Made by a program: the position numbers and the translations under genes
Part shown: positions 51,100 through 60,229 of the stretch, piece by piece
Layout of the letters: each line of letters opens with the position of its first letter
Position numbering within the stretch: the first letter of the stretch is position 1
The notes under the pieces: generated by a model
Seen by the model: only the letters and a program-made list of their open reading frames with translations
Database searches by the model: none
Told to the model about the DNA's origin: nothing
Origin: Hydrogenothermaceae bacterium
Lineage (GTDB): Bacteria > Aquificota > Aquificia > Aquificales > Hydrogenothermaceae
Assembly (NCBI GenBank): GCA_015519975.1
Contig: WIAL01000037.1
Coordinates: 28,075 to 92,074 of the forward strand
DNA length: 64,000 nucleotides
Direction of reading: 5' to 3'

Positions 51100-51114
51100 G
51101 CCCCGAAAAGGGGC
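51100..51114 (-). terminator. GCCCC/GGGGC hairpin after speH
   Basis: GCCCC and GGGGC (51110-51114 with 51100-51104) pair over a five-base loop. On the minus strand it is followed by ACCTTTATATT. It lies nine bases after the speH stop. Confidence 0.65.
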
Positions 51115-51122
51115 TATGAATC

Positions 51123-51548
51123 TTATATTAATCTATTTCTTTGGGCGTCTGTTATAGATGTTGCAATAGAAATATCTCTAGGGAACTCTGTTCCTCTTTG
51201 TGTTGTTCTTATTTCTAAATCCTCAGTTTCAAAGTAGTTTTTAATAAATTCTAAAGCTTCATCCATGTTAAAGTCTTTACATGAGAATATATCTATTGAA
51301 AAATATCCTTTTTCTGGGAAGGTATGTATACTTATGTGACTTTCAGCAATAATAACAAATCCAGAAACTCCCCAATCTTCAGGCTTATCACCACCGTCAT
51401 ATTTAAACACGTAAGGAGGCATAATTTTTGTCATCCCGATTTTCTCAGGTAATGTGTCTAGAAAATTTGTTACTGCCTCAACGCTGGATAATTTTGAGTA
51501 ACTTCCTTTGTAGCCGTCAACCATTAAATGGGGGCCAAATCCTATCAA
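51123..51548 (-). CDS. speH: S-adenosylmethionine decarboxylase proenzyme (SpeH/class 1B)
   Basis: This 141-residue pro-enzyme makes decarboxylated SAM for spermidine-type polyamines. It has the self-cleavage site [16 protein letters not shown], where Ser70 becomes the pyruvoyl group, and IDIFSCKDF with the catalytic Cys. The N-terminus [13 protein letters not shown] aligns with the conserved family start (LGxHLxVDxYG), so the TTG at 51548, nine bases after GGAGG, is chosen over the later ATG at MVDG. A terminator-like hairpin follows. Confidence 0.94.
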   Translation of the reverse strand: MIGFGPHLMVDGYKGSYSKLSSVEAVTNFLDTLPEKIGMTKIMPPYVFKYDGGDKPEDWGVSGFVIIAESHISIHTFPEKGYFSIDIFSCKDFNMDEALEFIKNYFETEDLEIRTTQRGTEFPRDISIATSITDAQRNRLI

Positions 51549-51621
51549 TCCTTCTGTCCTCCAAAAATTTTAATGAAAATAAAATTATACCAATTTTTTT
51601 TATTGTAAAGCATGTTATTTA

Positions 51622-53433
51622 TCATTCTACTGTAACAGTTTTAGCAAGATTTCTTGGCTGATCTACGTCTTTACCTAGCAGCGCTGCTATGTGATAAGAA
51701 AGAAGTTGTAGGGGTATTACTGAAAGAAGTGGATAAAGTTCGTTTATAGTTTTAGGTATGTAAATTACGTTGTTTGAAAGATCTTTTATTTGCTCATCAT
51801 TTTCTGTTGCAACAGAAATAACTTTACCTTTTCTTGCTTTTACTTCCTGTATATTTGAAATCATTTTTTCATAAAAATTATCTTTAGGTGCTACGGCAAC
51901 TACAGGCATATTTTCATCAATTAAAGCTATCGGTCCGTGCTTCATTTCTCCTGCCGGATATCCTTCTGCATGTATGTAAGATATTTCTTTTAGCTTTAAA
52001 GATCCTTCCAAAGCAATTGGATAATTTATATTTCTTCCTAAGAATAGAAAATCTTTTGCATTCATGTACTTGTAGGAAATTTCTTTTATGGTTTTATTTT
52101 TTAGTAAGATTTTTTCTATTTTTGAAGGAATTGCCAAAAGATGCTGATAAATATCTTCATATTTATCTTGAGGTAATACCTTCTTTTTTAAACCAACTTC
52201 AAGGGCTGTAAGTAGAAGAACGACAAGCTGGGCTGTAAAGGTTTTGGTAGCAGCTACCCCTATTTCAGGACCGCAGTATGTATAGAGAGTATAGTCTGCT
52301 TCCCTTGAAAGAGAACTTCCAACAACATTTACAATACCTAAAGTTTTCGCTCCTTCTTTTTTTGCATCTAATAGAGCAAATCTTGTATCTGCAGTTTCAC
52401 CAGACTGGCTTATACCAATTACAAATGTTTTATCATCTATTATTTTATCTCTGTATCTGTATTCAGAAGCATAATCAACTTCCACAGGAATTTTTGCAAA
52501 TTTTTCTATCCAGAACTTTCCAACCAGACCTGCATGGAAAGACGTTCCGCAAGCTATTATGTAAATCCTGCTTGCATTTTTTAACTCTTCAAAAAGACCA
52601 CTTTCTTTACTAGATGTAAATCCTGATATTGTATCTGAAACAACTCTCGGCTGTTCATGTATTTCTTTTTCCATAAAATGCTTAAATCCGGCTTTTTCAG
52701 CTACAGATACATCCCAGTTCACGTGAAGTATTTCTTTTTTTACTTTATTGCCCTTAAGGTCATAAACTTCAACTTTATCTTTTGTAATTTTAGCTATTTC
52801 CCCATCTTCTAAAACAATAAAATCTTTTGTGTACTCAAGTACTGCAGGAATATCTGAAGCTATAAAGTTTTCATTCTTACCAAGTCCTATTACAAGCGGA
52901 CTTCCTTTTTTTATAGCAACTATAGTATCTGGTTCTTTTGTGGAAATAATACCAACTGCATAAGCGCCTTCAAGTTTTCCAGCTACTTTAAAAGCTGTTT
53001 TTAAAAGATTTTCTTCGTATAAATCTTCAAATAGGTGTGCTATTACCTCTGAATCTGTTTGTGATTTAAATTTATACCCTTTTTCTTCCAGCTGTTTTTT
53101 TAATTCAATGTAGTTTTCAATTATTCCGTTGTGAACAATTGAGATTATCTCAGATTTGCTTGTATGTGGATGAGCATTTTCTATTGTTGGAGCCCCGTGG
53201 GTTGCCCATCTTGAGTGTCCAAGTCCAATATGTCCTTCTATTTTTTTATTCCAGAGCTTTTCCTGAAGATCTTTTATTTTGCCGACTTGCTTTTCAACAA
53301 TTAAACGATTACTGGCAGGAGTTATTACCGCAATACCTGCAGAGTCGTAGCCCCTGTATTCAAGCCTTTGAAGACCATAAAGTAAAACAGGAACTGCCTG
53401 CCTTTCACCTACATAACCGATAATTCCACACAT
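51622..53433 (-). CDS. glmS: Glutamine-fructose-6-phosphate aminotransferase GlmS
   Basis: GlmS makes glucosamine-6-phosphate, the entry to peptidoglycan and lipopolysaccharide synthesis. This 603-residue protein begins MCGIIGYVG with the nucleophile Cys, has the glutaminase GHSRWATHGAPT and HNGIIENY, two SIS domains (CGTSFHAGLVGKFW, ISQSGETADTRFAL) and a C-terminal DQPRNLAKTVTVE. No ribozyme-like structure was sought or seen upstream, since the start overlaps the pdxJ stop (TAATG). The length is standard. Confidence 0.97.
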   Translation of the reverse strand: MCGIIGYVGERQAVPVLLYGLQRLEYRGYDSAGIAVITPASNRLIVEKQVGKIKDLQEKLWNKKIEGHIGLGHSRWATHGAPTIENAHPHTSKSEIISIVHNGIIENYIELKKQLEEKGYKFKSQTDSEVIAHLFEDLYEENLLKTAFKVAGKLEGAYAVGIISTKEPDTIVAIKKGSPLVIGLGKNENFIASDIPAVLEYTKDFIVLEDGEIAKITKDKVEVYDLKGNKVKKEILHVNWDVSVAEKAGFKHFMEKEIHEQPRVVSDTISGFTSSKESGLFEELKNASRIYIIACGTSFHAGLVGKFWIEKFAKIPVEVDYASEYRYRDKIIDDKTFVIGISQSGETADTRFALLDAKKEGAKTLGIVNVVGSSLSREADYTLYTYCGPEIGVAATKTFTAQLVVLLLTALEVGLKKKVLPQDKYEDIYQHLLAIPSKIEKILLKNKTIKEISYKYMNAKDFLFLGRNINYPIALEGSLKLKEISYIHAEGYPAGEMKHGPIALIDENMPVVAVAPKDNFYEKMISNIQEVKARKGKVISVATENDEQIKDLSNNVIYIPKTINELYPLLSVIPLQLLSYHIAALLGKDVDQPRNLAKTVTVE

Positions 53434-54158
53434 TATTTACACCTTGCTTCAAGTATTAATCTTTTCATTTTTTCAACAGCCTTTTCAAGACCTAAAAAGA
53501 CAGAATTAGCTATTATTGAATGTCCTATATTCAATTCTTCTATTTCAGGAATTTCTGCTACAGGTTTAACATTTTCATAAGTAAGACCATGTCCAGCAAA
53601 AACTTTTAGTCCTTTCTCATTAGCATATTTAGCAGCAAACTGAAGTCTTTCTAGTTCCTTTATAATTCTATTTCCAAAAGCATTTGCGTATTCACCTGTA
53701 TGAAGTTCTACTGCATCTGCTCCTGTTTTAATACTGGCATCAATTTGATACTCATCAGGGTCTATAAAAAGTGCAACGTTTATACCTGCATCTTTTATTT
53801 CTTTAACAAAGTTTTTTAAATATTCCAGATTTCCTACAACGTCCAATCCGCCTTCTGTGGTAATTTCTTCTCTTTTTTCAGGAACAAGAGTTACCCTGTT
53901 TGGTTTTACATCTATTGCTATTCTTTTCATTTCTTCTGTTGGAGCCATTTCTAAATTTATCGGAATTTTTGTAATATTTATTTTGATTCTAAACAGATCT
54001 TCGTCTTGTATATGTCTTCTATCTTCTCTTAAATGAAGTGTTATCTGATCTGCCCCTGATTCTTGAGCAATTAATGCACCTTTTACAGGATCAGGTTCAA
54101 AAGTTTTTCTTGCTTCTCTAATTGTTGCTATATGATCAATATTAACCCCAAGTTTCAT
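53433..54158 (-). CDS. pdxJ: Pyridoxine 5'-phosphate synthase PdxJ
   Basis: PdxJ makes pyridoxine phosphate from deoxyxylulose phosphate and the PdxA product. From the ATG at 54158 (GAGG six bases ahead) the protein is 241 residues; a TTG four codons upstream is less likely since it lies on the ribosome site. Conserved segments are [18 protein letters not shown] at the N-terminus, [35 protein letters not shown] and HGLTYENV. Presence indicates the DXP-dependent vitamin B6 route. It overlaps glmS by one base. Confidence 0.95.
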   Translation of the reverse strand: MKLGVNIDHIATIREARKTFEPDPVKGALIAQESGADQITLHLREDRRHIQDEDLFRIKINITKIPINLEMAPTEEMKRIAIDVKPNRVTLVPEKREEITTEGGLDVVGNLEYLKNFVKEIKDAGINVALFIDPDEYQIDASIKTGADAVELHTGEYANAFGNRIIKELERLQFAAKYANEKGLKVFAGHGLTYENVKPVAEIPEIEELNIGHSIIANSVFLGLEKAVEKMKRLILEARCK

Positions 54159-54231
54159 TTTAGACCTCAAGTTTTATATTTTTGCTACCGATAATTAATA
54201 ATTATACAATACTTAAATCTGGTTAATTTAT

Positions 54232-55476
54232 ATGAAGAAATTACTGCTAATATTATTGATAATAAGTTTTCAAGTTTCAGCAGTCTCTATAAGAACCGGA
54301 TTGCACGAAGATTTTTATAGGGTTGTTATAGAGTCAAATTCCAGCAACAATTTAGAAAAAGTTCCTTTTTTTGATAAAAATTTTATTGTAATTAAAATTA
54401 AAGATAAAAATTTGAATTTAACCAGTATAGATAAAAGATTTGTTAAGAATTTTGAAATAATAAATAATAAAAATTGCAAGAAGCTTATATTTGAAAAATC
54501 AAAATTTGTAAAAAAATATACATTAAAAAAATTAAAAAATAAAATAGTAATCGATTTTTATATTAGAAATAAAAAAGTTAAACCTAAGCTTGTAAAAGTT
54601 AGAACTATAAAAAAATATACTAGAAATAAATTTTATGATCCTATAGCGCAGATAATTTTATCCTCAGAAGACAAACTTTTTAAAGAAGGACAATTAGATA
54701 AAAATATTAAGGTAATTTCTTTAAGTACAGATCCACTTTATAGTTTAATAAATAAAGAACTTAGCAAGGAAGAAACTTTAAAAGTGGTAAGACCTGTTGT
54801 CGTTGTAATTGATCCAGGGCATGGAGGAAAAGATCCTGGGGCGATAGCAAACGGACTTGTTGAAAAAAATGTTAATTTGGAAATTGCAAGAAAATTAAAA
54901 AAATTACTTGAGGAATCAAAAATCTTTAAAGTTTATTTAACTAGAAAAGGTGATTATTATATTGATCTTTACAAAAGAACTGTGTTTGCGATTAAAAAGA
55001 AGGCTGATATTTTTATTAGTATTCATTGTAATGCGGATAAAAGCGGGCTTGGAAGGGGGACTTATCTATATACTTTAAATTTAAGAGGTGCTAAAAGTAA
55101 GCTTGCAAGACTTGTTGAAAAAAGAGAAAATAATATTGTAATGAAGGTTGTAAGAGTTAGTAAAAATAAATATGTAAATAAAATAGTAGCTGAACTTGCA
55201 ATGAATACAACAATGACAGAAGGTAGAAATTTTGCATTTATTTTAAAAGAAAAATTAAAAAATGTTACACATGTTGAGGATATTGATAGTGCAAATTTTG
55301 CTGTTTTGAAAACCCCAGGTATTCCTTCTGTATTAATAGAAACTGCCTATTTAACAAACAAACATGATGCCAAGCTTTTAAGAAACAAAAAATTTATAGA
55401 TAACTTTGCTACAGCAATTTATAGGGCTTTAGAAAGCTATTTCTTTAATTACAAAAATCTGGTATTAAATAAATGA
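54232..55476 (+). CDS. N-acetylmuramoyl-L-alanine amidase (AmiC type)
   Basis: This 414-residue protein has a signal peptide (about 1-17), an AMIN-like N-terminal region (about 18-115; Lys-rich, beta), a basic linker, and an Amidase_3 domain (about 185-405). The zinc site is visible: VIDPGHGGKDPGA, VEKNVNLEIARKL and SIHCNADKS, with the catalytic Glu in LIETAYLTNKHDAKLL. It cleaves the MurNAc-L-Ala bond during cell separation or wall turnover in the periplasm. Its stop overlaps the coaX start by four bases. Confidence 0.92.
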   Translation: MKKLLLILLIISFQVSAVSIRTGLHEDFYRVVIESNSSNNLEKVPFFDKNFIVIKIKDKNLNLTSIDKRFVKNFEIINNKNCKKLIFEKSKFVKKYTLKKLKNKIVIDFYIRNKKVKPKLVKVRTIKKYTRNKFYDPIAQIILSSEDKLFKEGQLDKNIKVISLSTDPLYSLINKELSKEETLKVVRPVVVVIDPGHGGKDPGAIANGLVEKNVNLEIARKLKKLLEESKIFKVYLTRKGDYYIDLYKRTVFAIKKKADIFISIHCNADKSGLGRGTYLYTLNLRGAKSKLARLVEKRENNIVMKVVRVSKNKYVNKIVAELAMNTTMTEGRNFAFILKEKLKNVTHVEDIDSANFAVLKTPGIPSVLIETAYLTNKHDAKLLRNKKFIDNFATAIYRALESYFFNYKNLVLNK

Positions 55477-56240
55477 TATTAGCTATTGATATAGGAAATA
55501 CAAACGTTGAGTTTGGGTTTGTTCAAAATAAGAATCTTATAAAGAGTTATAAGCTTTCATCTAAAATTGAGAAAACAGTAGATGACTGGCTTTTAGATAT
55601 ACATACTTTTTTAAATATAGAAAATAAAACTATAAAAGATACTGTAATATCTTCTGTGGTTCCCTCAGTTGAAAAAAAAATATCACTTGCTGTGAATAAA
55701 CTTTTTGGTAAAAAACCTCTCATAATAGGAAAAGATTTAAATATTCCAATAAAAAACAATTACAACAATCCTCAAGAGGTCGGGATTGATAGGCTTGTAA
55801 ATACATTTTCGGCTATTAAAAAAGCAAATCCTCCAGTAATAGTAATAGATTTAGGTACAGCTATTACGTTTGATGTTATTAATGAAAAAGGAGAATATGA
55901 AGGAGGGGCTATTTTCCCGGGAATTGAAAGTAGTATAAACTGTCTTTTCTCAAGAACTGCAAAACTGCCGGCAGTAGAAATTGATAAGCCTCAAAATATA
56001 GTAGGTAAGACAACTACCGACAGTATAAAATCAGGTATATATTTTGGCTACTGCAGTCTTATAGAAGGAATGATAAATAAGTTTGAAAAAAAGTTAAACA
56101 AAAAATTTAATATAATATTGACAGGAGGAAATTCTAAATTAATATCAAATTGTATAAGTATTAAGCACTTACTTGATGAATACCTTGCGATGGAAGGTAT
56201 ATATTTGATATATGAGCATAATTTGTTGTATTCTAAATAA
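55473..56240 (+). CDS. coaX: Type III pantothenate kinase
   Basis: CoaX phosphorylates pantothenate in coenzyme A synthesis and is typical of Aquificota and others without CoaA. This 255-residue ASKHA-fold protein has ILAIDIGNTNVEFGF at the N-terminus, NPQEVGIDRLVNTFSA with the catalytic Asp, VIDLGTAITFDVIN, GGAIFPGIESS and a C-terminal ILTGGNSKLI. It overlaps the amidase gene by four bases. Confidence 0.95.
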   Translation: MILAIDIGNTNVEFGFVQNKNLIKSYKLSSKIEKTVDDWLLDIHTFLNIENKTIKDTVISSVVPSVEKKISLAVNKLFGKKPLIIGKDLNIPIKNNYNNPQEVGIDRLVNTFSAIKKANPPVIVIDLGTAITFDVINEKGEYEGGAIFPGIESSINCLFSRTAKLPAVEIDKPQNIVGKTTTDSIKSGIYFGYCSLIEGMINKFEKKLNKKFNIILTGGNSKLISNCISIKHLLDEYLAMEGIYLIYEHNLLYSK

Positions 56241-56264
56241 AACTATATTAAGGAGGTTTTGAAA

Positions 56265-56396
56265 ATGCAAAACTGGGTGAATTCTTTACCGGAAGTAATC
56301 TTGTTAGTTTTAATGCTTACACAGTTTGTGGTTTTATGGCTTGTTATGATGGCTGGAAATAAAGGAGAAGGTGAATCTCAACAACAAGCACACTAA
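56265..56396 (+). CDS. 43-residue single-pass membrane protein
   Basis: A frame from ATG 56265, seven bases after a strong AAGGAGG site, to TAA 56394-56396 encodes a 43-residue product. Residues about 11-29 form a hydrophobic helix (VILLVLMLTQFVVLWLVMM); the tail is polar and ends QQQAH. I recognise no family. Its clear ribosome site and fit between coaX and the next small gene support it. Confidence 0.65.
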   Translation: MQNWVNSLPEVILLVLMLTQFVVLWLVMMAGNKGEGESQQQAH

Positions 56397-56417
56397 TAAA
56401 AAATAAAGGAGATTTAT

Positions 56418-56675
56418 ATGTCAGCTGAAGAAAGAAAAGCTTATCCATTTGCATTAGTAGGTTTTTTTGTTTCAGATAAACCTATTGAAGAATGTTTTAG
56501 ACAAGACGTTACACCAGAAGAATTAGAAAAATTACAGGACCTCTTAAAGAAAACTATTTTTACAGAAGATGTTGATATTGCAATAGCACCTTTTGTTGTT
56601 CCTCCAGATCAGGTAAATGATGCATTAAATCAGCTTGCAGAAGTAGTATTTAATCCTGAAGAAAAACAGGAATGA
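56418..56675 (+). CDS. Small acidic hypothetical protein (85 residues)
   Basis: I do not recognise this protein. It is 85 residues, acidic and soluble, with a short strand near the N-terminus (AYPFALVGFFVSD), Cys22, an amphipathic helix (PEELEKLQDLLKK) and a C-terminal helix after PPDQVNDALNQLAEVVF. An AAAGGAG site precedes the ATG and dapB begins 10 bases after its stop, so it is co-transcribed with the 43-residue membrane protein and dapB. Confidence 0.6.
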   Translation: MSAEERKAYPFALVGFFVSDKPIEECFRQDVTPEELEKLQDLLKKTIFTEDVDIAIAPFVVPPDQVNDALNQLAEVVFNPEEKQE

Positions 56676-56685
56676 GGAGAGATTT

Positions 56686-57495
56686 ATGGTAAGAGTAGCT
56701 ATTTCTGGTGTTATGGGAAGAATGGGCAGGACTATCGCAAAACTTGGTTATGAAGATAAATATGTGGAAATTGTGGCAGGAATAGAAAGTCCAGATTGTG
56801 CTCATTCTCATGATACAGTTGGAGAACTTATTGGAGTAGATGATTTAAAGGCACCTATAACACCTGATCTTGCTGAAGTTATAGACTTATTAGATGTTTT
56901 AATTGAGTTTTCTAACTCTCCTGAGGCTGTTTTGTCGCACGCAAGACTTTTAGCAGCTGATAAAAACAAAAAAGGCATGGTGATTGGAACTACAGGTTTA
57001 AGTGAAGAGGATATAAAAGAACTCAAAGAACTTTCTAAAGATTTTCCTGTAGTTTTCGCTCCTAATATGAGTATAGGAGTTAACCTTTTATTTAAGTTAG
57101 TAGAAGAAGCTGCAAAGGCTTTAAAGGATAAAGGCTTTGATATAGAAGTAGTGGAAATGCACCACAGATTTAAAAAAGATGCCCCTTCTGGAACAGCCGT
57201 TAAAATTGTGGATATCCTTAAAAAAGCAACTGGAATTAAAAAGGTAGTTTACGGAAGACAGGGAGACTATCCAGAAGGTAGACCTTCAGATGAGATTGGG
57301 GTATTTGCTTTAAGAGGTGGAGATGTTGTTGGAGACCATACTGTAATATTTGCAGGGTTAGGAGAAAGGATAGAACTTACACATAAGGCTGGTTCTAGAG
57401 ATATATTTGCAAGGGGTGCGATTGAGGCTTCCAAGTGGGTTAAAGACAAGCCTGCTGGTCTTTACGACATGATGGACGTTTTAGGACTTAAATGA
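56686..57495 (+). CDS. dapB: 4-hydroxy-tetrahydrodipicolinate reductase
   Basis: DapB is the second committed enzyme of the diaminopimelate/lysine route. This 269-residue protein has the nucleotide-binding VAISGVMGRMGRTIAKLGY, VLIEFSNSPEAVLSHA, GTTGLSEEDI, and the active-site EMHHRFKKDAPSGTAVKIV. It ends with a GLYDMMDVLGL motif like the family's. The stop overlaps the AtpZ-like start by four bases (ATGA). Confidence 0.96.
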   Translation: MVRVAISGVMGRMGRTIAKLGYEDKYVEIVAGIESPDCAHSHDTVGELIGVDDLKAPITPDLAEVIDLLDVLIEFSNSPEAVLSHARLLAADKNKKGMVIGTTGLSEEDIKELKELSKDFPVVFAPNMSIGVNLLFKLVEEAAKALKDKGFDIEVVEMHHRFKKDAPSGTAVKIVDILKKATGIKKVVYGRQGDYPEGRPSDEIGVFALRGGDVVGDHTVIFAGLGERIELTHKAGSRDIFARGAIEASKWVKDKPAGLYDMMDVLGLK

Positions 57496-57734
57496 TTAAT
57501 AAAAAAGTTTCTAACTATATAACAGTTTCAGCAATAGGTCTGCACTTAATTTCTGGAATCATAGCAGGTCTATTGCTGGGTTACCTTTTTGACAATATTT
57601 TCCATACTCATTATAAACTAACAATAGTATTCTTATTTTTAGGTATCTTAACAGGTTTTTACAACATGTATAAAGATGCAGTTCGCTATATAAAAGAAGA
57701 AGAGAAAGAAACAAAATCAAACAGAAACGGCTAA
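57492..57734 (+). CDS. AtpZ/AtpI-like small membrane protein
   Basis: This 80-residue protein has two membrane helices (LHLISGIIAGLLLGYLFD and KLTIVFLFLGILTGFYNMY) separated by a short loop and followed by a charged tail. The pattern fits the ATPase_gene1/AtpZ family, often encoded beside ATP synthase genes and linked to Mg2+ or Ca2+ transport or to c-ring assembly. No atp genes are in this window. It overlaps dapB by four bases and the converging phosphoesterase gene by 18. Confidence 0.7.
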   Translation: MINKKVSNYITVSAIGLHLISGIIAGLLLGYLFDNIFHTHYKLTIVFLFLGILTGFYNMYKDAVRYIKEEEKETKSNRNG

Positions 57735-58685
57735 GTCTTTATTTATTTGCTGTTTAGCAGCATTTACTAATTTTTCTAAAACTTCTTCTTGCGATCCTTT
57801 TATTCTACATCCGGCAGCATCTCTGTGACCGCCGCCACCAAATTTTTCAGCTATTTCTCTAACATCCACATTTCCTTTTCCTCTAAGTGAAACTCTCCAT
57901 GTTTGAAGATCTTCTTTTTGAATCATTATAAATGCTACTTCTACTCCTTCTATACTTCTTGCATAATTTACGAAACCTTCTGTTTCTTCTTCAATTGCAC
58001 CAGTTTGTTTTAAGAAATTTCTCGGCACTATAAGTGCTGCTATTTTATTTTCATTATAAAGTCTTAGTGTAGAAAGTGTAAGTTGGAGTAGTTTAATTGT
58101 ACTTAATTTATTTCTTTCATAAACCATGTTGGAAATATAATGTGGATCTACTCCCTTTTTGACTAAAAATTCTGCAAGTTCAAAAGCTTCTTCAGTTACA
58201 TTGTTATATCTGAAACTTCCTGTATCAGTTAAAAGTCCTGTGTAAAGATTTGTAGCAATATTCTCATCTATTTTCTCTTCATCCCAGTATCTTAATATTT
58301 TTGCTACTAAAAATGTAGTTGATGGTGCATACGTATCAATAAAATCATAATTACTTTCTTTGTTTCCACCAATGTGATGATCTATTCTTATTATCTCTTT
58401 TGCTTTTATTTCACAACCTGCTCTAAATGAACCTGCAGCATCTACGAGTATTGCAAGATCATACTCTTTTTCTGTTGGAAGTTTTTGTATTTTGTCAACG
58501 TCAGGTAAAAAGTCTAAAACATGCGGAACAGGGTCTTTTATCCTACATTCTACATTTTTTCCTTCTTTTTTTAAAAACTCATATAAAGCAAGCATACTAC
58601 CTATACCATCAGCATCAGGATTTTCATGGGTAAAAATCAAAATACTTCTTTTTTCTTTTTTTAATCTATTTATTAGAGCTATCAT
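57717..58685 (-). CDS. DHH/DHHA1 phosphoesterase, NrnA-like oligoribonuclease/pAp phosphatase
   Basis: This 322-residue protein has the DHH motifs of NrnA: THENPDADGIGSMLALYEFL (motif I), AILVDAAGS (motif II), RIDHHIGG (motif III) and TGLLTDTGSFRYNNV (motif IV), followed by a DHHA1 domain with GGGHRDAAGCRI. NrnA enzymes degrade short RNAs and adenosine bisphosphate. The length is typical. It overlaps the nth gene upstream by 20 bases and converges on the AtpZ-like gene. Confidence 0.92.
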   Translation of the reverse strand: MIALINRLKKEKRSILIFTHENPDADGIGSMLALYEFLKKEGKNVECRIKDPVPHVLDFLPDVDKIQKLPTEKEYDLAILVDAAGSFRAGCEIKAKEIIRIDHHIGGNKESNYDFIDTYAPSTTFLVAKILRYWDEEKIDENIATNLYTGLLTDTGSFRYNNVTEEAFELAEFLVKKGVDPHYISNMVYERNKLSTIKLLQLTLSTLRLYNENKIAALIVPRNFLKQTGAIEEETEGFVNYARSIEGVEVAFIMIQKEDLQTWRVSLRGKGNVDVREIAEKFGGGGHRDAAGCRIKGSQEEVLEKLVNAAKQQINKDLAVSV

Positions 58686-59376
58686 TTTTCTTTACCTCTT
58701 TAAGATTTTTAGGTTCGTACGGGCATATATCAACTAAGTAACATTTATAACATTTTGGTTTTCTTGCAGTACATATATACCGTCCAAAAAGTACAAGTGC
58801 ATTTGAAATATAAGTCCAGTTTTCTTTAGAAAAGAAACTTGCTAAATCTTGCTCAACTTTTAAAGGATCTGTATTACATGTAATACCAAGTCTTTTTGCT
58901 ACTCTTTTTACATGTGTATCTACAACTATAGCAGGTTTATTAAATCCATTTACAAGTATGACTGATGCAGATTTCCTGCCGATTCCAGGAAGTTTCATTA
59001 AATCTTCTAAGTTGTCTGGAACATTTCCTTGAAATTCTTCAACAATTAACCTTGCAGCTTCCTTTATAAATTTTGCTTTTTTCCGATAATAGTTGATTGG
59101 TTTTAATATCTCGTAGAGGTCTTCTAAAGGAGCATTTTTTAAGGAATAAGGATCTGGATATTTTTCAAACAGTTTTGGAGATACTTCATTTACTTTAATG
59201 TCTGTAGTTTGAGCTGAAAGAAGCACAACTATTACTAATTCAAAAGGATTCCTAAAATTTAATTCTGTTTTAGGATTAGGAAAATGCTTTTTTAATCTGC
59301 TTATTACGTCTTCTTCTGTAAAGTTTACTTTTATCTCAGAACAAGCTTTTTTGTTTTGCTTTTTCTTCTTTTTCAT
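58666..59376 (-). CDS. nth: Endonuclease III
   Basis: Nth is a DNA glycosylase/AP lyase for oxidised pyrimidines. This 236-residue protein has the helix-hairpin-helix LPGIGRKSASVILVNGF with the catalytic Lys, VDTHVKRVAKRLG with the catalytic Asp, and the Fe-S motif C-x6-C-x2-C-x5-C in CTARKPKCYKCYLVDIC. The N-terminus is Lys-rich (about 20 extra residues) and its start lies 41 bases inside the exonuclease gene, so a later start is possible. Confidence 0.94.
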   Translation of the reverse strand: MKKKKKQNKKACSEIKVNFTEEDVISRLKKHFPNPKTELNFRNPFELVIVVLLSAQTTDIKVNEVSPKLFEKYPDPYSLKNAPLEDLYEILKPINYYRKKAKFIKEAARLIVEEFQGNVPDNLEDLMKLPGIGRKSASVILVNGFNKPAIVVDTHVKRVAKRLGITCNTDPLKVEQDLASFFSKENWTYISNALVLFGRYICTARKPKCYKCYLVDICPYEPKNLKEVKKNDSSNK

Positions 59377-60229
59377 TTTTTCCCTTTTTTGATAGTTCCT
59401 TTAATAATGATTTAAATCCAAGCTCTTCAAAAACTTCTAACAGCTTCTCCCAGTCTGTTTTTCTCTTTTTTAAATCTTCAACATCTATTTCTAAAGGAAC
59501 ATCATTTTTTAATTTAACTAAGAACATATTTTCTTCAAGTTTGTCTTGAACTTCTTCAAATGCTTTTCTTATTCTTTCAGGCAGTTTATCAAGACTTTTT
59601 AATATATTTTTCAAACTACCGTACTTTTGCAGCAGTTTTGCAGCTGTTTTTGGACCTACACCTTTTACTCCAATAATATTATCTACAGGATCTCCTACTA
59701 TTGCTAAATAATCAATAAATTGCTCAGGATATATTCCGTACTTTTCTTTTACCTTTTCTCTATTATAAACTTTATCTGTTACTGGGTTTAAAACGTAAAT
59801 GTTGTCTTCAACAAGCTGCAGCATATCTTTATCTGGTGTAACCACGTAAACTTCAAATCCTTTTTCTTTTCCCTTTTTTGCAAGGGTTGCTATGATATCA
59901 TCTGCTTCATATCCTTCTTTCTCTAAGACTTTTATGCCGAATAGTTTTATTATTTCTTTTATTTTTGGTATTTGTACCCTTAAATCATCAGGGGTTTCTT
60001 TTCTCTGTGCTTTGTATTCTTTATATTCTTCATGTCTAAATGTTTTACCAGGCGCATCAAAAATAACTGCTATATAATCAGGATTTAATTCATTAAGGAG
60101 TTTTGATATCATTCTTATAAATCCGTAAACTGCACCTGTAGGTTCTCCTTTTGGGCTTGTTAATGGAGGAAGTGCGTAATATGCTCTGTATATATAAGAC
60201 GAGCCGTCAACAAGAACTAGTTTTCTCAT
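59336..60229 (-). CDS. Stand-alone 5'-3' exonuclease (Pol I N-terminal domain-like)
   Basis: This 297-residue protein matches only the 5' nuclease domain of DNA polymerase I: LVDGSSYIYRAYYALPPL, AVIFDAPGKTFRHEEYKEYK, EGYEADDIIATLAK, VTPDKDMLQLVED and GDPVDNIIGVKGVGPKTA. These supply the metal-binding acids and the helix-hairpin-helix. There is no polymerase domain, since the frame closes with a Lys/Glu-rich tail. It would process flaps or RNA primers, and the polymerase part may be a separate gene elsewhere, as I recall for some Aquificota. It overlaps nth by 41 bases, a DNA-repair pair. Confidence 0.92.
   Translation of the reverse strand: MRKLVLVDGSSYIYRAYYALPPLTSPKGEPTGAVYGFIRMISKLLNELNPDYIAVIFDAPGKTFRHEEYKEYKAQRKETPDDLRVQIPKIKEIIKLFGIKVLEKEGYEADDIIATLAKKGKEKGFEVYVVTPDKDMLQLVEDNIYVLNPVTDKVYNREKVKEKYGIYPEQFIDYLAIVGDPVDNIIGVKGVGPKTAAKLLQKYGSLKNILKSLDKLPERIRKAFEEVQDKLEENMFLVKLKNDVPLEIDVEDLKKRKTDWEKLLEVFEELGFKSLLKELSKKGKNEKEEKAKQKSLF

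Noticed and set aside
51888..52613. Two plus-strand Leu/Phe-rich frames inside glmS
   Set aside because: They are antisense to the SIS domains and composed of Leu/Phe/Gln runs from reversed codons.
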